Part shown: positions 1 through 7,039 of the stretch, piece by piece
How positions within the stretch are numbered: the first letter of the stretch is position 1
How the letters are laid out: each line of letters opens with the position of its first letter
Source: a bacterium
GTDB lineage: Bacteria > Actinomycetota > Humimicrobiia > Humimicrobiales > Humimicrobiaceae
Direction of reading: 5' to 3'
Length of the DNA stretch: 9,199 nt
Assembly (NCBI GenBank): GCA_030611285.1
Contig: JAUWQC010000031.1
Span: 1 to 9,199 of the forward strand
Notes under the pieces: generated by a model
Databases searched by the model: none
Seen by the model: only the letters and a program-made list of their open reading frames with translations
Told to the model about the DNA's origin: nothing
Program-made: the position numbers and the translations under genes

Positions 1-41
1 CTTTTAGCTGTTTGGTCATTTGAATTGCTAATATTTTTCAT
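1..41 (-). CDS. 5' end of an unidentified divergent gene (partial, runs off the left edge)
   Basis: Read on the minus strand, an ATG at 41-39 opens a frame of 13 codons (MKNISNSNDQTAK) that reaches the window edge without a stop. A perfect AAAGGAG Shine-Dalgarno (complement of 50-56) lies 8 nt upstream of the ATG, which is why I call so short a stretch a real gene start. The visible residues are polar and show no signal peptide or domain, so no function can be assigned. It is transcribed away from the synthase operon and shares the 42-372 intergenic region with it. It could be a regulator or transporter linked to that operon, but this is only positional inference. Confidence 0.6.
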   Translation of the reverse strand, partial: MKNISNSNDQTAK

Positions 42-100
42 AGATTATTCTCCTTTAGAGATTTACTTCTTAAAATTATTGTATTATTGTAACTTAATAT

Positions 101-128
101 ATTATATTTTGGAATGTAGTGCATGCAA
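101..128 (-). promoter_or_regulatory. Candidate promoter of the left-edge minus-strand gene
   Basis: On the minus strand a perfect TATAAT (complement of 101-106) is preceded, after a 16-bp spacer, by TTGCAT (complement of 123-128), a poor match to TTGACA. The -10 lies about 60 nt upstream of the predicted ATG at 41. The region is very AT-rich, so chance matches to the -10 are expected. Confidence 0.35.
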
Positions 129-268
129 GTATAGCTTTCTCTATAAAGTTAGTAAATTTAAGCCATTTGAGTTAAGTCCATCAAAAAATAGTAATGAAAC
201 TTTGAGAAATTCCGATTTTTTTAAAATATTGAAATTTTTTATTATAAATATCATATTTTTTAGAATAA

Positions 269-277
269 TGATATAAT
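269..277 (+). promoter_or_regulatory. Candidate extended -10 promoter of the synthase operon
   Basis: The sequence TGATATAAT at 269-277 is a full TGn-TATAAT extended -10 element, which can act without a good -35. The best-spaced -35 position (about 249-254) is poor. It would give a leader of roughly 90 nt before the GTG start at 373. An alternative pair, TTGAAA at 229-234 with CATATT at 252-257, is weaker at the -10. Confidence 0.4.
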
Positions 278-358
278 TTCAACGAAAAATTAAAAAAGTG
301 ACAATTATTTACTATTTTTTTAAATTTTTAACAAATATTTATAAATTTTATTAATTTT

Positions 359-364
359 AAGGAG
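359..364 (+). promoter_or_regulatory. Ribosome binding site that fixes the GTG start at 373
   Basis: AAGGAG at 359-364 sits 8 nt before a GTG at 373. The upstream in-frame GTG at 364 overlaps the last G of this Shine-Dalgarno and cannot be served by it, so 373 is the better start. Confidence 0.75.
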
Positions 365-372
365 TGATAGCT

Positions 373-1587
373 GTGAGAGAAATAGATTTATTTACTGAAT
401 TTTCACAGAAGGCAGGAACAGAAATTGATCCAAAGAATATAAAAATTGATGATACTACTTTAAGAGATGGAGAACAAACTGCAGGAGTGGTATTTGCAAA
501 TGATGAAAAAATACATATCGCTAAAATGCTGGATAAGGTGGGAGTTAATCAGATAGAAGCTGGTATACCTGCAATGGGAGGAGATGAAAAGGAAGCAATA
601 AAAAAGATTGCTTCGCTGGGCCTTAATTGCAGTGTAATGGGTTGGAACAGAGCGGTTAAATCAGATATAGCTGCTTCAGTGGAATGCGGTGTTGATGCGG
701 TGGCTGTTTCCATATCTTCTTCCGATATACATATTGAACATAAGCTTAGAAAGAGCAGGGAATGGGTGCTGGAGAGTGTTAAAACCAGTGTGGATTATGC
801 CAAGGGTTTTAATCTTTATGTGTCGGTAAATGCCGAAGATGCTTCCCGCTCCGATATGGAATTTCTTCTCCGGTTTGTAAGGACAGCAAGGGATGCCGGC
901 GCGGACAGATTAAGGTATTGCGATACTCTGGGTATTCTTGACCCTTTTGAAACTTTTATGAGGGTAAAAAATATTATTGATATTATTGGAATAGATATTG
1001 AAATGCATACCCATAATGATTTTGGGATGGCAATTGCCAATGCTATAGCCGGTATTAAAGCAGGAGCAACTTATGTTAATACTACTATTAATGGACTGGG
1101 GGAGAGGGCAGGGAATGCCGCGTTTGAAGAATTGGTTATGGCTCTAAAATATATTGAGGGTGTGGACATGGGATTTAATACCACTCTTTTCAGAGCGATG
1201 TCTGAATATGTAGCCAGGGCTTCAAGTAGAATTCTTCCTACCTGGAAACCTATAGTGGGCGGAAATTTATTTGTTTATGAGAGTGAAAGTAAAGCTTCTG
1301 GTGTGCTGGTCAACCCTGAGACATATGAATTATTTAAAGAAAAAGACGTCGGTCTGGAAAGAAAAGTAATACTGGGAAAATATTCAGGAGTCAGTACCAT
1401 AATTTATAAACTCAATACACTGGGTTTTAAAATCAGCAGGAAAGAAGCAGAAGAATTAGCTGAAATTATAAGGGACAAGTCGGTATCTCTTAAAAGGGCT
1501 CTTTTTGATAGTGAAATAATTGATACCTATAAATCTTATAAAAGCAAATCAAATAAAAGCAAAGTAGGCAAAAAGGGAGAGGAATGA
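373..1587 (+). CDS. NifV/homocitrate synthase-like protein A: catalytic barrel kept, lid motif lost
   Basis: This 404-residue DRE-TIM metallolyase-family protein is closest in flavour to NifV homocitrate synthase, which condenses acetyl-CoA with 2-oxoglutarate. The TIM barrel (about 23-270) is intact: TTLRDGEQTAGVVF with the metal ligand Asp32, SDIHIEHKLRKS (117-128), an AEDASR segment, DTLGILDPF, the metal-binding HTHND (His212, His214) and GLGERAGN (241-248). The C-terminal lid is abnormal. Where the family has HESGIHADG this protein reads YESESKASG (302-310), losing both histidines, the glycine and the aspartate. GKHSG has become GKYSG (335-339). Tyr318 of the following NPETYE motif is kept. 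The gene is first in the operon and its stop overlaps the next start (ATGA). Known family structures place the lid of one subunit over the partner's barrel, so I infer that it needs protein B to be active. Re-type citrate synthase is an alternative activity within this superfamily. Confidence 0.85.
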   Translation: MREIDLFTEFSQKAGTEIDPKNIKIDDTTLRDGEQTAGVVFANDEKIHIAKMLDKVGVNQIEAGIPAMGGDEKEAIKKIASLGLNCSVMGWNRAVKSDIAASVECGVDAVAVSISSSDIHIEHKLRKSREWVLESVKTSVDYAKGFNLYVSVNAEDASRSDMEFLLRFVRTARDAGADRLRYCDTLGILDPFETFMRVKNIIDIIGIDIEMHTHNDFGMAIANAIAGIKAGATYVNTTINGLGERAGNAAFEELVMALKYIEGVDMGFNTTLFRAMSEYVARASSRILPTWKPIVGGNLFVYESESKASGVLVNPETYELFKEKDVGLERKVILGKYSGVSTIIYKLNTLGFKISRKEAEELAEIIRDKSVSLKRALFDSEIIDTYKSYKSKSNKSKVGKKGEE

Positions 1588-2762
1588 TGGCAGTAGCAAA
1601 AAGTAAAAGATATGTAAATATTATGGATACAACTTTAAGAAATGGCGAGCAAACAGCCGGAGTAGTTTTTTCCAAACATGAAAAAATTAGGATAGTTAAA
1701 ATGCTGGATGAAATAGGGATTCCGGAAATCGAAGTGGGAACTCCTTCACTTGGAAATATTGAAAGAGAAATAATTAAGAAAATTGTAGAGGATAAATTTA
1801 ACTGCAGGATATTTGTTTATTGTGAGGCTGAACCTGAAAACATAAAATATGCTGCCCGGTGTGGAGCTAAGAATGTGGTTATAAACATCTCTACTTCTGA
1901 TATACATCTTAAGGAGAAATATAAGAAAAACAGAACATGGGTTATAAATAAGTTGAGGGAAACTATAAGAACTGCCAGGCAGAATGATCTTAATTTTATC
2001 ATAAGCGCTGAAGATGCTACCCGCACTGATCTTGAATTTCTATTAAAGCTAGTCTCCATAGCTAAAAAAAAGGGAGCATATCGATTTAGAATTTGTGACA
2101 CTGTAAGTAAATTTGATCCCTTCCGGACTTTTTTGTATATAAATACTATCTCCAGCGCCATAGATTTTCCTCTGGAAGTCTACAATCATAATGATTTCGG
2201 AATGGCAACCGCCAATGGAATGGCGGCGATAAGAGGCGGCGCATCGAGTCTTGTGGTAAGCGTAGGCGGCCTTGGAGAGGGTACCGGAAATGCGGCAATG
2301 GAAGAAATTGTAATGGCTCTAAGGTATCTTGAGAATATAGAACTTGGAATAGAAACTTCGAAATTCAGGGAAATCGCTGAATATGTAGCAAGAGCCTCCT
2401 CCAGAGCTATTCCTATCTGGAAAGCAATTGTTGGAACCAATGTATTTGCTCATGAATCGGGAATACATGCAGACGGAGTTATTAAGAATCCAAGAAATTA
2501 TGAGGTATTTAATCCCAGTGAAGTAGGGTTAGCCAGGCAATTGGTTGTAGGCAAACATTCAGGCTCTCATACCATTCTTTACAAATTCAAGGAGTTTGAC
2601 ATAGAACTTACTGATAAGCAGGCAAATGAAATACTTGCTCTGGCAAGGGCTATGTCCATAGATCTTAAAAGGTCTCTTTTTGATAAAGAGCTTATGTATA
2701 TTTATAATGAATATACAAAGAAAAAAGGGAGTAAAAGAGAAGAGCAGAACCCTGAAGATTAG
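1584..2762 (+). CDS. NifV/homocitrate synthase-like protein B: metal ligands lost, lid motif intact
   Basis: This 392-residue paralogue of protein A is full length, not a half-gene. The barrel is eroded at catalytic positions: TTLRNGEQ replaces RDGEQ (Asn20 for the metal-ligand Asp), YNHND replaces HxHND (Tyr200 for the first metal His), Glu111 replaces the His of the SDIHxEHK motif, DTVSKFDPF replaces DTVGxLDPF, and GLGEGTGN (229-236) replaces GLGERAGN. Its C-terminal part is textbook: HESGIHADG at 290-298, NPRNYEVF with Tyr306, and GKHSG at 323-327. It therefore probably cannot bind the divalent metal alone but can supply the lid in trans to protein A. Its start overlaps the upstream stop (ATGA at 1584-1587). 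A second ATG at 1587 is 7 nt from GGGAG and may be the real start. Its role as catalytic partner is inference; a purely regulatory or structural subunit is the alternative. Confidence 0.85.
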   Translation: MMAVAKSKRYVNIMDTTLRNGEQTAGVVFSKHEKIRIVKMLDEIGIPEIEVGTPSLGNIEREIIKKIVEDKFNCRIFVYCEAEPENIKYAARCGAKNVVINISTSDIHLKEKYKKNRTWVINKLRETIRTARQNDLNFIISAEDATRTDLEFLLKLVSIAKKKGAYRFRICDTVSKFDPFRTFLYINTISSAIDFPLEVYNHNDFGMATANGMAAIRGGASSLVVSVGGLGEGTGNAAMEEIVMALRYLENIELGIETSKFREIAEYVARASSRAIPIWKAIVGTNVFAHESGIHADGVIKNPRNYEVFNPSEVGLARQLVVGKHSGSHTILYKFKEFDIELTDKQANEILALARAMSIDLKRSLFDKELMYIYNEYTKKKGSKREEQNPED

Positions 2763-2767
2763 GCTTG

Positions 2768-2774
2768 AAAGGAG
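2768..2774 (+). promoter_or_regulatory. Ribosome binding site that fixes the TTG start at 2780
   Basis: AAAGGAG at 2768-2774 lies 5 nt before a TTG at 2780. The upstream in-frame TTG at 2765 precedes this Shine-Dalgarno and would encode part of it as protein. Starting at 2780 gives an N-terminus M-HKTISEKIIS, the expected beginning of LeuC/homoaconitase proteins. Confidence 0.7.
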
Positions 2775-2779
2775 TTTTT

Positions 2780-4036
2780 TTGCATAAGACAATTTCCGAG
2801 AAGATTATAAGCAAGCATGCCGGCAGGGAACTTGAGGCCGGAGACATTGCAGTGGTGGATGTGGATGTAGTTATGTCCCAGGACGGGACCGGCCCCCTGG
2901 CAGTAAGCCAGATTAAAAAAATGGGTTTTAATAAAGTAAAAAATCCTTCAAAGTCCATTTTTTTTATTGACCACGCTGCGCCCAGTCCAAGAAGTGAGCT
3001 TTCAAACGCTCATATTGTTTTAAGGGAATTTGCGTCGCAGACAGGAGCAGTAGTGAGCGATGTGGGAGAAGGGGTCTGTCACCAGATTTTAGTGGAATCA
3101 TATTCATGCCCCGGCGATATTATCATCGGAGGGGATTCTCATACATGCACCTCAGGTGCGCTTGGGGCTTTTGCTACAGGAATGGGCTCGACAGATATTG
3201 CCGTTGGTTATGCGCTGGCTAAAACCTGGCTTATGGTTCCCCGGACAATCAGAGTAAACTTTAACAAAAGGATTAATAAAGGAGTATTTGCAAAAGATTT
3301 AATTATTTATTTGATTGGAAAGATTACTTCAAATGGAGCGACTTATAAAGCTCTGGAATTTGGGGGTGAAGTTGGGAACAGGCTAAGTATGAACGACAGG
3401 TTTACTATTTCAAACATGACGGTAGAAGCAGGGGCAAAAACAGGCATCTTTCCTTCTGATAACATTACGAAGGAATATCTAAGAAGCCAGGGAAGACTGG
3501 ATTGTTTCAAGGAAATATCTGCAGATAAAGGAGCAAAATATGAAAAAGTTATAGATATTGACTGTTCGGTTATTGAGCCCATGGTTTGCCAGCCCCACAC
3601 TGTAGACAATACCTTACCTGTAAGTAGTATGGAAAAGATTATGGTTAATCAGGTATTTATAGGAACCTGTACTAACGGCCGGTTCAGCGATTTGAAGATT
3701 GCTGCTGACATACTTAAGAGTAGAAAAGTAGCCAGCGGGGTTAGGCTTATTGTAGTTCCGGCTTCAAAAGATATATACCTTAAGACTTTAAAAGAAGGAG
3801 TTTTAGAAACATTGATAAGCAGCGGCGCAGTAGTGCAATCTCCAGGCTGTGGCCCATGTGTGGGCGTGCATCAGGGGATACTTGGTGATGGAGAGGTATG
3901 CCTTTCAACTCAAAACAGGAATTTTAAAGGGAGGATGGGAAATCCCAACTCTTTTATTTATCTTTCTTCTCCTGCCACCGCAGCATGGAGTGCAGTTAAG
4001 GGCTATATTGCCGATCCAAGGGAGGTTTTAGGGTAA
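2780..4036 (+). CDS. 3-isopropylmalate dehydratase/homoaconitase-type large subunit (LeuC/HacA family)
   Basis: This 418-residue protein (TTG start) is the [4Fe-4S] catalytic subunit of a two-subunit hydro-lyase that moves a hydroxyl group via an unsaturated intermediate, such as homocitrate to homoisocitrate. Visible family motifs are KTISEKIIS at the N-terminus, FIDHAAPSP (Asp64, His65), VGEGVCHQ, GDSHTCTSGALGAFATGMGS, GTCTNGR with the first cluster Cys297, SPGCGPCVG with Cys357 and Cys360, and NRNFKGRMG. All three cluster cysteines are present. The length fits the archaeal/bacterial LeuC-2/homoaconitase group rather than the longer proteobacterial LeuC or the monomeric aconitases of 600 or more residues. 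The small subunit follows with a one-base overlap. Substrate choice resides mostly in that small subunit, so isopropylmalate, homocitrate or citrate cannot be told apart from this gene alone. The operon context disfavours leucine synthesis. Confidence 0.9.
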   Translation: MHKTISEKIISKHAGRELEAGDIAVVDVDVVMSQDGTGPLAVSQIKKMGFNKVKNPSKSIFFIDHAAPSPRSELSNAHIVLREFASQTGAVVSDVGEGVCHQILVESYSCPGDIIIGGDSHTCTSGALGAFATGMGSTDIAVGYALAKTWLMVPRTIRVNFNKRINKGVFAKDLIIYLIGKITSNGATYKALEFGGEVGNRLSMNDRFTISNMTVEAGAKTGIFPSDNITKEYLRSQGRLDCFKEISADKGAKYEKVIDIDCSVIEPMVCQPHTVDNTLPVSSMEKIMVNQVFIGTCTNGRFSDLKIAADILKSRKVASGVRLIVVPASKDIYLKTLKEGVLETLISSGAVVQSPGCGPCVGVHQGILGDGEVCLSTQNRNFKGRMGNPNSFIYLSSPATAAWSAVKGYIADPREVLG

Positions 4037-4557
4037 TGTTTAAAAATAAGAAAGACCAAAAAATTATAATTGGAAGCAGTTTTAAATTTGGTGATGATAT
4101 TTCTACGGACCTGATCGCTCCTGGAAGGTTATTCCACCTCAGGTCCAATTTACCCGAACTGGCAAAACATGTCCTGGAAGACGCGGATCCAGGGTTTGCA
4201 AAGAAAGTAAAACCAGGAGATTTTGTTGTTGGCGGCAGTAATTTTGGGCTTGGCTCCAGCAGAGAACATGCGCCACTGGTTATGAAAATTGCTGGTGTGG
4301 GGGCAGTCCTGGCTAAATCTTTTGCCCGTATATTCTTTAGAAACAGCATTAACGTGGGGCTGCCTGCCTTAATCTGTGATACTGATAAAATTGATAGCGG
4401 AGATATACTGGAGATAGATTTAAAAAAAGGGATAATTAATAATAAAACTAAAAATTTAAAATTAAAATTTAATCCTTTACCGGAAGTAATGGTAAAAATT
4501 TTAAATGATGGTGGACTGGCCAGCCATATCGCCAGGAATAAGGAGTTCAATCTATGA
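4036..4557 (+). CDS. Homoaconitase/isopropylmalate isomerase-type small subunit (LeuD/HacB family)
   Basis: This 173-residue swivel-domain subunit completes the active site of the preceding large subunit. Visible motifs are [13 protein letters not shown] (19-31), GSSREHAP (73-80) and the segment [17 protein letters not shown] (94-110). The specificity loop after the DDISTD motif reads HLRS (34-37). In archaeal homoaconitases the equivalent loop is YLRT, whose Arg recognises the extra carboxylate; isopropylmalate isomerases have a hydrophobic residue there (YLVx). Arg36 therefore argues for a tricarboxylate substrate and against 3-isopropylmalate, though His and Ser replace the usual flanking residues. 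The start overlaps the upstream stop (TAATG), with GGAGG 10 nt upstream at 4021-4025. The stop overlaps the next start (ATGA). Confidence 0.88.
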   Translation: MFKNKKDQKIIIGSSFKFGDDISTDLIAPGRLFHLRSNLPELAKHVLEDADPGFAKKVKPGDFVVGGSNFGLGSSREHAPLVMKIAGVGAVLAKSFARIFFRNSINVGLPALICDTDKIDSGDILEIDLKKGIINNKTKNLKLKFNPLPEVMVKILNDGGLASHIARNKEFNL

Positions 4558-5648
4558 AACATCATGTAATAACTTTAATACCAGGAGATGGTATAGGTCC
4601 CGAAATAACCGAGGCTACAGTTAAAGTGGTTGAGGCAACGGGGGTGAATATTGAGTGGGATACGGTAAATGCAGGGACTCAAGTTTACCGGAAAGAAGGT
4701 ACAGTTCTACCGGATAGGGTTATTAAATCACTTAAGAAAAATAAGGTGGGAATAAAAGGCCCCATTACCACCCCGGTAGGAACCGGATTTAGAAGTGTAA
4801 ATGTGGCTATGAGAAAGTTATTAGGTCTGTATGCGTGTGTCAGGCCCTGTAAGAGTTACCAGGGAGTCAAAAGCAGATACAGCAATATTGATCTGGTGAT
4901 AATCAGAGAGAATACTGAAGACCTGTATGCAGGGATAGAGTTTAAAAAAGGGGAAATGGAAACAGAAGAACTTATTAATTTCATAAAGGAAAAAAAAGAC
5001 ACCCGGATCAGGAGTGATAGTGGAATAAGTATCAAGCCGATTTCTGTAACAGGCTCGGAAAATATAATCAGATTTGCATTTGAATATGCCCGGAAAAATA
5101 ACAGAAAGAAAGTTACCGCTGTGCATAAGGCAAATATAATGAAATACTCTGATGGGCTGTTTCTGGAAGTATTTAAAAAAGTTGCGTCAAAATATGATGA
5201 TATAGAATCAGAAGATAGAATTATAGATAATATGTGTATGCAACTGGTGCAGAAACCGGAACTTTATGATGTTCTGGTTTTGCCAAATTTATATGGAGAT
5301 ATAGTTTCTGATCTTGCTGCCGGCCTGGTGGGGGGACTGGGTGTAGCCCCCGGAGGGAACATTGGAAAGGATATTGCATTATTTGAATCCACTCACGGCA
5401 GCGCTCCGAAATATAAAGGTCAGAATAAAGTAAATCCAACTGCAATGATGCTATCTGCAGTGTTAATGTTGAGGCATATAGAAGAGAAAAATTATGCTGA
5501 CCTGTTGGAATCCGCCATTGCGGAAAACATCAGAGAGGGAAAATATGTAACTTATGATTTAAAACCCCACAGAGATGATCCTACAGCTGTTGGCACAAGC
5601 GAGTTTGCGGATGCGGTTGTAAAGAAAATCAAAAAAGCCGGAAGTTAA
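4554..5648 (+). CDS. Isocitrate/homoisocitrate dehydrogenase (beta-decarboxylating dehydrogenase family)
   Basis: This 364-residue protein oxidatively decarboxylates a 2-hydroxyacid to a 2-oxoacid with NAD(P)+ and a divalent metal. Visible motifs are [11 protein letters not shown] (8-18), RSVNVAMRK (80-88), [21 protein letters not shown] (118-129), AVHKANIM (189-196), the metal-binding [13 protein letters not shown] (245-257), [11 protein letters not shown], and [17 protein letters not shown] (281-297). Ser81 and Asn83 match the isocitrate-contacting Ser and Asn of isocitrate dehydrogenase. Lys286-Tyr287 resemble the NADP-specificity Lys-Tyr of E. coli Icd. Thermus-type homoisocitrate dehydrogenase lacks the SxN signature, as I recall it. 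The family is certain; isocitrate or dual isocitrate/homoisocitrate use is the best reading, and 3-isopropylmalate is unlikely. It is the last gene of the operon, with AAGGAG at 4540-4545 placed 8 nt before the ATG. Confidence 0.88.
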   Translation: MKHHVITLIPGDGIGPEITEATVKVVEATGVNIEWDTVNAGTQVYRKEGTVLPDRVIKSLKKNKVGIKGPITTPVGTGFRSVNVAMRKLLGLYACVRPCKSYQGVKSRYSNIDLVIIRENTEDLYAGIEFKKGEMETEELINFIKEKKDTRIRSDSGISIKPISVTGSENIIRFAFEYARKNNRKKVTAVHKANIMKYSDGLFLEVFKKVASKYDDIESEDRIIDNMCMQLVQKPELYDVLVLPNLYGDIVSDLAAGLVGGLGVAPGGNIGKDIALFESTHGSAPKYKGQNKVNPTAMMLSAVLMLRHIEEKNYADLLESAIAENIREGKYVTYDLKPHRDDPTAVGTSEFADAVVKKIKKAGS

Positions 5649-5704
5649 AAGTTGATTTAGTTTTTATTTACCTGAATATAAGACTTTTAAATATAAGCTA
5701 ACAG

Positions 5705-5724
5705 GTTTATTTTTAATAATAAAC
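5705..5724 (+). other. AU-rich hairpin downstream of the synthase operon
   Basis: GTTTATT (5705-5711) and AATAAAC (5718-5724) form a 7-bp stem with a 6-nt loop about 55 nt after the operon's last stop codon. It lacks a GC-rich stem and a following U-run, so it is not a standard intrinsic terminator, but it is the best local structure. A longer-range repeat, TTAAAAGT (5645-5652) with ACTTTTAA (5683-5690), lies just upstream. Confidence 0.3.
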
Positions 5725-5768
5725 TGCTATGCATCTGCATTTCAGATTATATATTTACATTATCATAT

Positions 5769-5800
5769 TATATCCGAAAATAAATATATCCGAAAATAAA
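5769..5800. repeat. Perfect 16-bp tandem duplication
   Basis: TATATCCGAAAATAAA occurs twice head to tail, at 5769-5784 and 5785-5800, with no mismatch. It lies in the non-coding gap between the synthase operon and the GGDEF gene, about 130 nt upstream of the latter. It could be a slippage duplication or a paired protein-binding site upstream of the GGDEF promoter. Confidence 0.85.
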
Positions 5801-5857
5801 TTTTATTATATATGTATTAAATAAATATATAATATATCGGTTATGTTTACTTTGGTA

Positions 5858-5863
5858 TATAAT
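5858..5863 (+). promoter_or_regulatory. Weak candidate -10 element for the GGDEF gene
   Basis: TATAAT at 5858-5863 lies 64 nt upstream of the ATG at 5928. No acceptable -35 is seen 16-18 bp upstream, and the surroundings are very AT-rich, so this is tentative. Confidence 0.25.
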
Positions 5864-5927
5864 AATTCTAAATGTAAATATCGGCCGGGCAGAAATATAA
5901 ATTTTTAAGATATTGCTTTAAATTAAA

Positions 5928-6935
5928 ATGGATCAAAAGGACAGTATTGATTTAAAAATTCTAAAAGCTATTTTTGGGATAGCAAGATCTATTGGGTCTG
6001 AACTGGAATTGGAAAAAGTTTGCGATTTAATTGTAGAAAAGGTTTTTAAGGTTATCAATTGTAATGGGTGCGCCATAATTCTGGTAGATGAAAAGGGGGT
6101 CAAGCTGCAGAGCGAGATTGGATTTGGCAAAAGCATTAGAGAGGTGGAGTTTAGAAAAGAAATGCCCCTCGTAAAATATATATTGTCCACAAAAAATAAG
6201 CTTTTTATTGGAGATATTGAAAGTTCATATTTTAAATACAGCGTTCCCAGGGGAGAAAAGACAGTTTCTATGATATGCATACCTATCATAGTAAAAGAGG
6301 AAGTAAAGGGGATTATTTATATTGATTCAAAAAAGACAAATGCCTTTTCCAGCAGGCATGAGTATTTTTTAAATATACTAGCTCATGAAATCTCAATTGC
6401 TATAGAGAGAGCATTAAATTATAAACAGATAAAAGAATTGAGTGTAATAGATGAATTAACTGGTGTATTCAACAGGAGAAAATTCGATATAGATTTAAGG
6501 GATGCACTTAATGAAGCCATAAGATATATAAAGAGCCTGTCACTTCTTATGATAGATATTGATCATTTTAAAAGATACAATGATCTCCACGGGCATCAAA
6601 TGGGAGATATTGTTTTAAAGAAAATTGGGAGAGTTTTTATCGAAAATAAAAGATTGACTGATAGAATTTACCGTTATGGAGGAGAAGAATTTTCTATAAT
6701 TTGCAGTGAGACCAATAAAGAAAATGCCAGAATTTTTGCTGAAAGATTGCGCCAGTTTGTAAACCAGGAAAAATTTAAAGGGGAGGATAAAATAAAATCC
6801 GGAGGTAATCTTACCATAAGTATAGGAGTTTCCAACTTTCCTTTTGATGTGACAAAGACTGATCATCTTATAAAATATGCCGATGACGCCTTATATAAAG
6901 CAAAAGCTAAAGGTAGAAACATGGTAGTTGTATAA
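5928..6935 (+). CDS. GAF-GGDEF diguanylate cyclase
   Basis: This 335-residue soluble signalling protein should make cyclic di-GMP from two GTP. Residues about 15-165 form a GAF-type sensor domain with no transmembrane segment. The GGDEF domain covers about 170-335: DELTGVFNRRKF (175-186), the metal-binding MIDIDHFK (Asp210), RYGGEEF with the active-site loop GGEEF at 251-255, and the C-terminal YADDALYKAKAKGRN. The inhibitory I-site RLTD (242-245) sits at the standard distance before GGEEF, so both activity and product inhibition are expected. The ligand of the GAF domain is unknown. The ATG at 5928 has no clear Shine-Dalgarno (upstream bases are AATTAAA), suggesting weak translation. It stands alone, with about 280 and 190 bases of non-coding DNA on either side, and no c-di-GMP receptor is visible nearby. 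Confidence 0.92.
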   Translation: MDQKDSIDLKILKAIFGIARSIGSELELEKVCDLIVEKVFKVINCNGCAIILVDEKGVKLQSEIGFGKSIREVEFRKEMPLVKYILSTKNKLFIGDIESSYFKYSVPRGEKTVSMICIPIIVKEEVKGIIYIDSKKTNAFSSRHEYFLNILAHEISIAIERALNYKQIKELSVIDELTGVFNRRKFDIDLRDALNEAIRYIKSLSLLMIDIDHFKRYNDLHGHQMGDIVLKKIGRVFIENKRLTDRIYRYGGEEFSIICSETNKENARIFAERLRQFVNQEKFKGEDKIKSGGNLTISIGVSNFPFDVTKTDHLIKYADDALYKAKAKGRNMVVV

Positions 6936-7039
6936 TTTTTTAAAAATATGCAAATTAAATTAATTTTTACCCAGAAACCCCCAATAAAAAGCTGGCAGTG
7001 GTATAAGTTGGAGAATCCTCAGTATTGATGCGAGGGGAG

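Larger units (their letters stand above)
42..372. other. Divergent AT-rich intergenic regulatory region
   Basis: This 331-base stretch separates the left-edge minus-strand gene from the synthase operon. I see no convincing gene in it: the open frame at 25-276 on the plus strand translates to low-complexity Phe/Ile/Tyr-rich sequence typical of AT-rich non-coding DNA. It holds candidate promoters in both directions and a short imperfect inverted repeat near 127-150 (TATAG/CTATA arms). I recognise no T-box, riboswitch or leader peptide. Confidence 0.6.

Noticed and set aside
25..276. 83-codon open frame on the plus strand
   Set aside because: It has low-complexity Phe/Ile/Tyr/Leu composition from AT-rich DNA and no ribosome binding site, and it overlaps the better-supported minus-strand start and promoter region.
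373..2762. Interpretation of the two synthase genes as one frameshifted or split gene
   Set aside because: Both encode complete barrels plus C-terminal regions with the same motif order, so they are paralogues, not halves of one gene.
2780..4557. Straight assignment of the hydratase pair as leucine-pathway LeuC/LeuD
   Set aside because: The Arg in the HLRS loop, the NifV-like synthases and the isocitrate-type dehydrogenase argue against 3-isopropylmalate as the substrate.
3996..4565. 189-codon minus-strand open frame
   Set aside because: It is antisense to the LeuD-type small subunit, whose motifs are unmistakable; its composition is that of a reverse-frame shadow.
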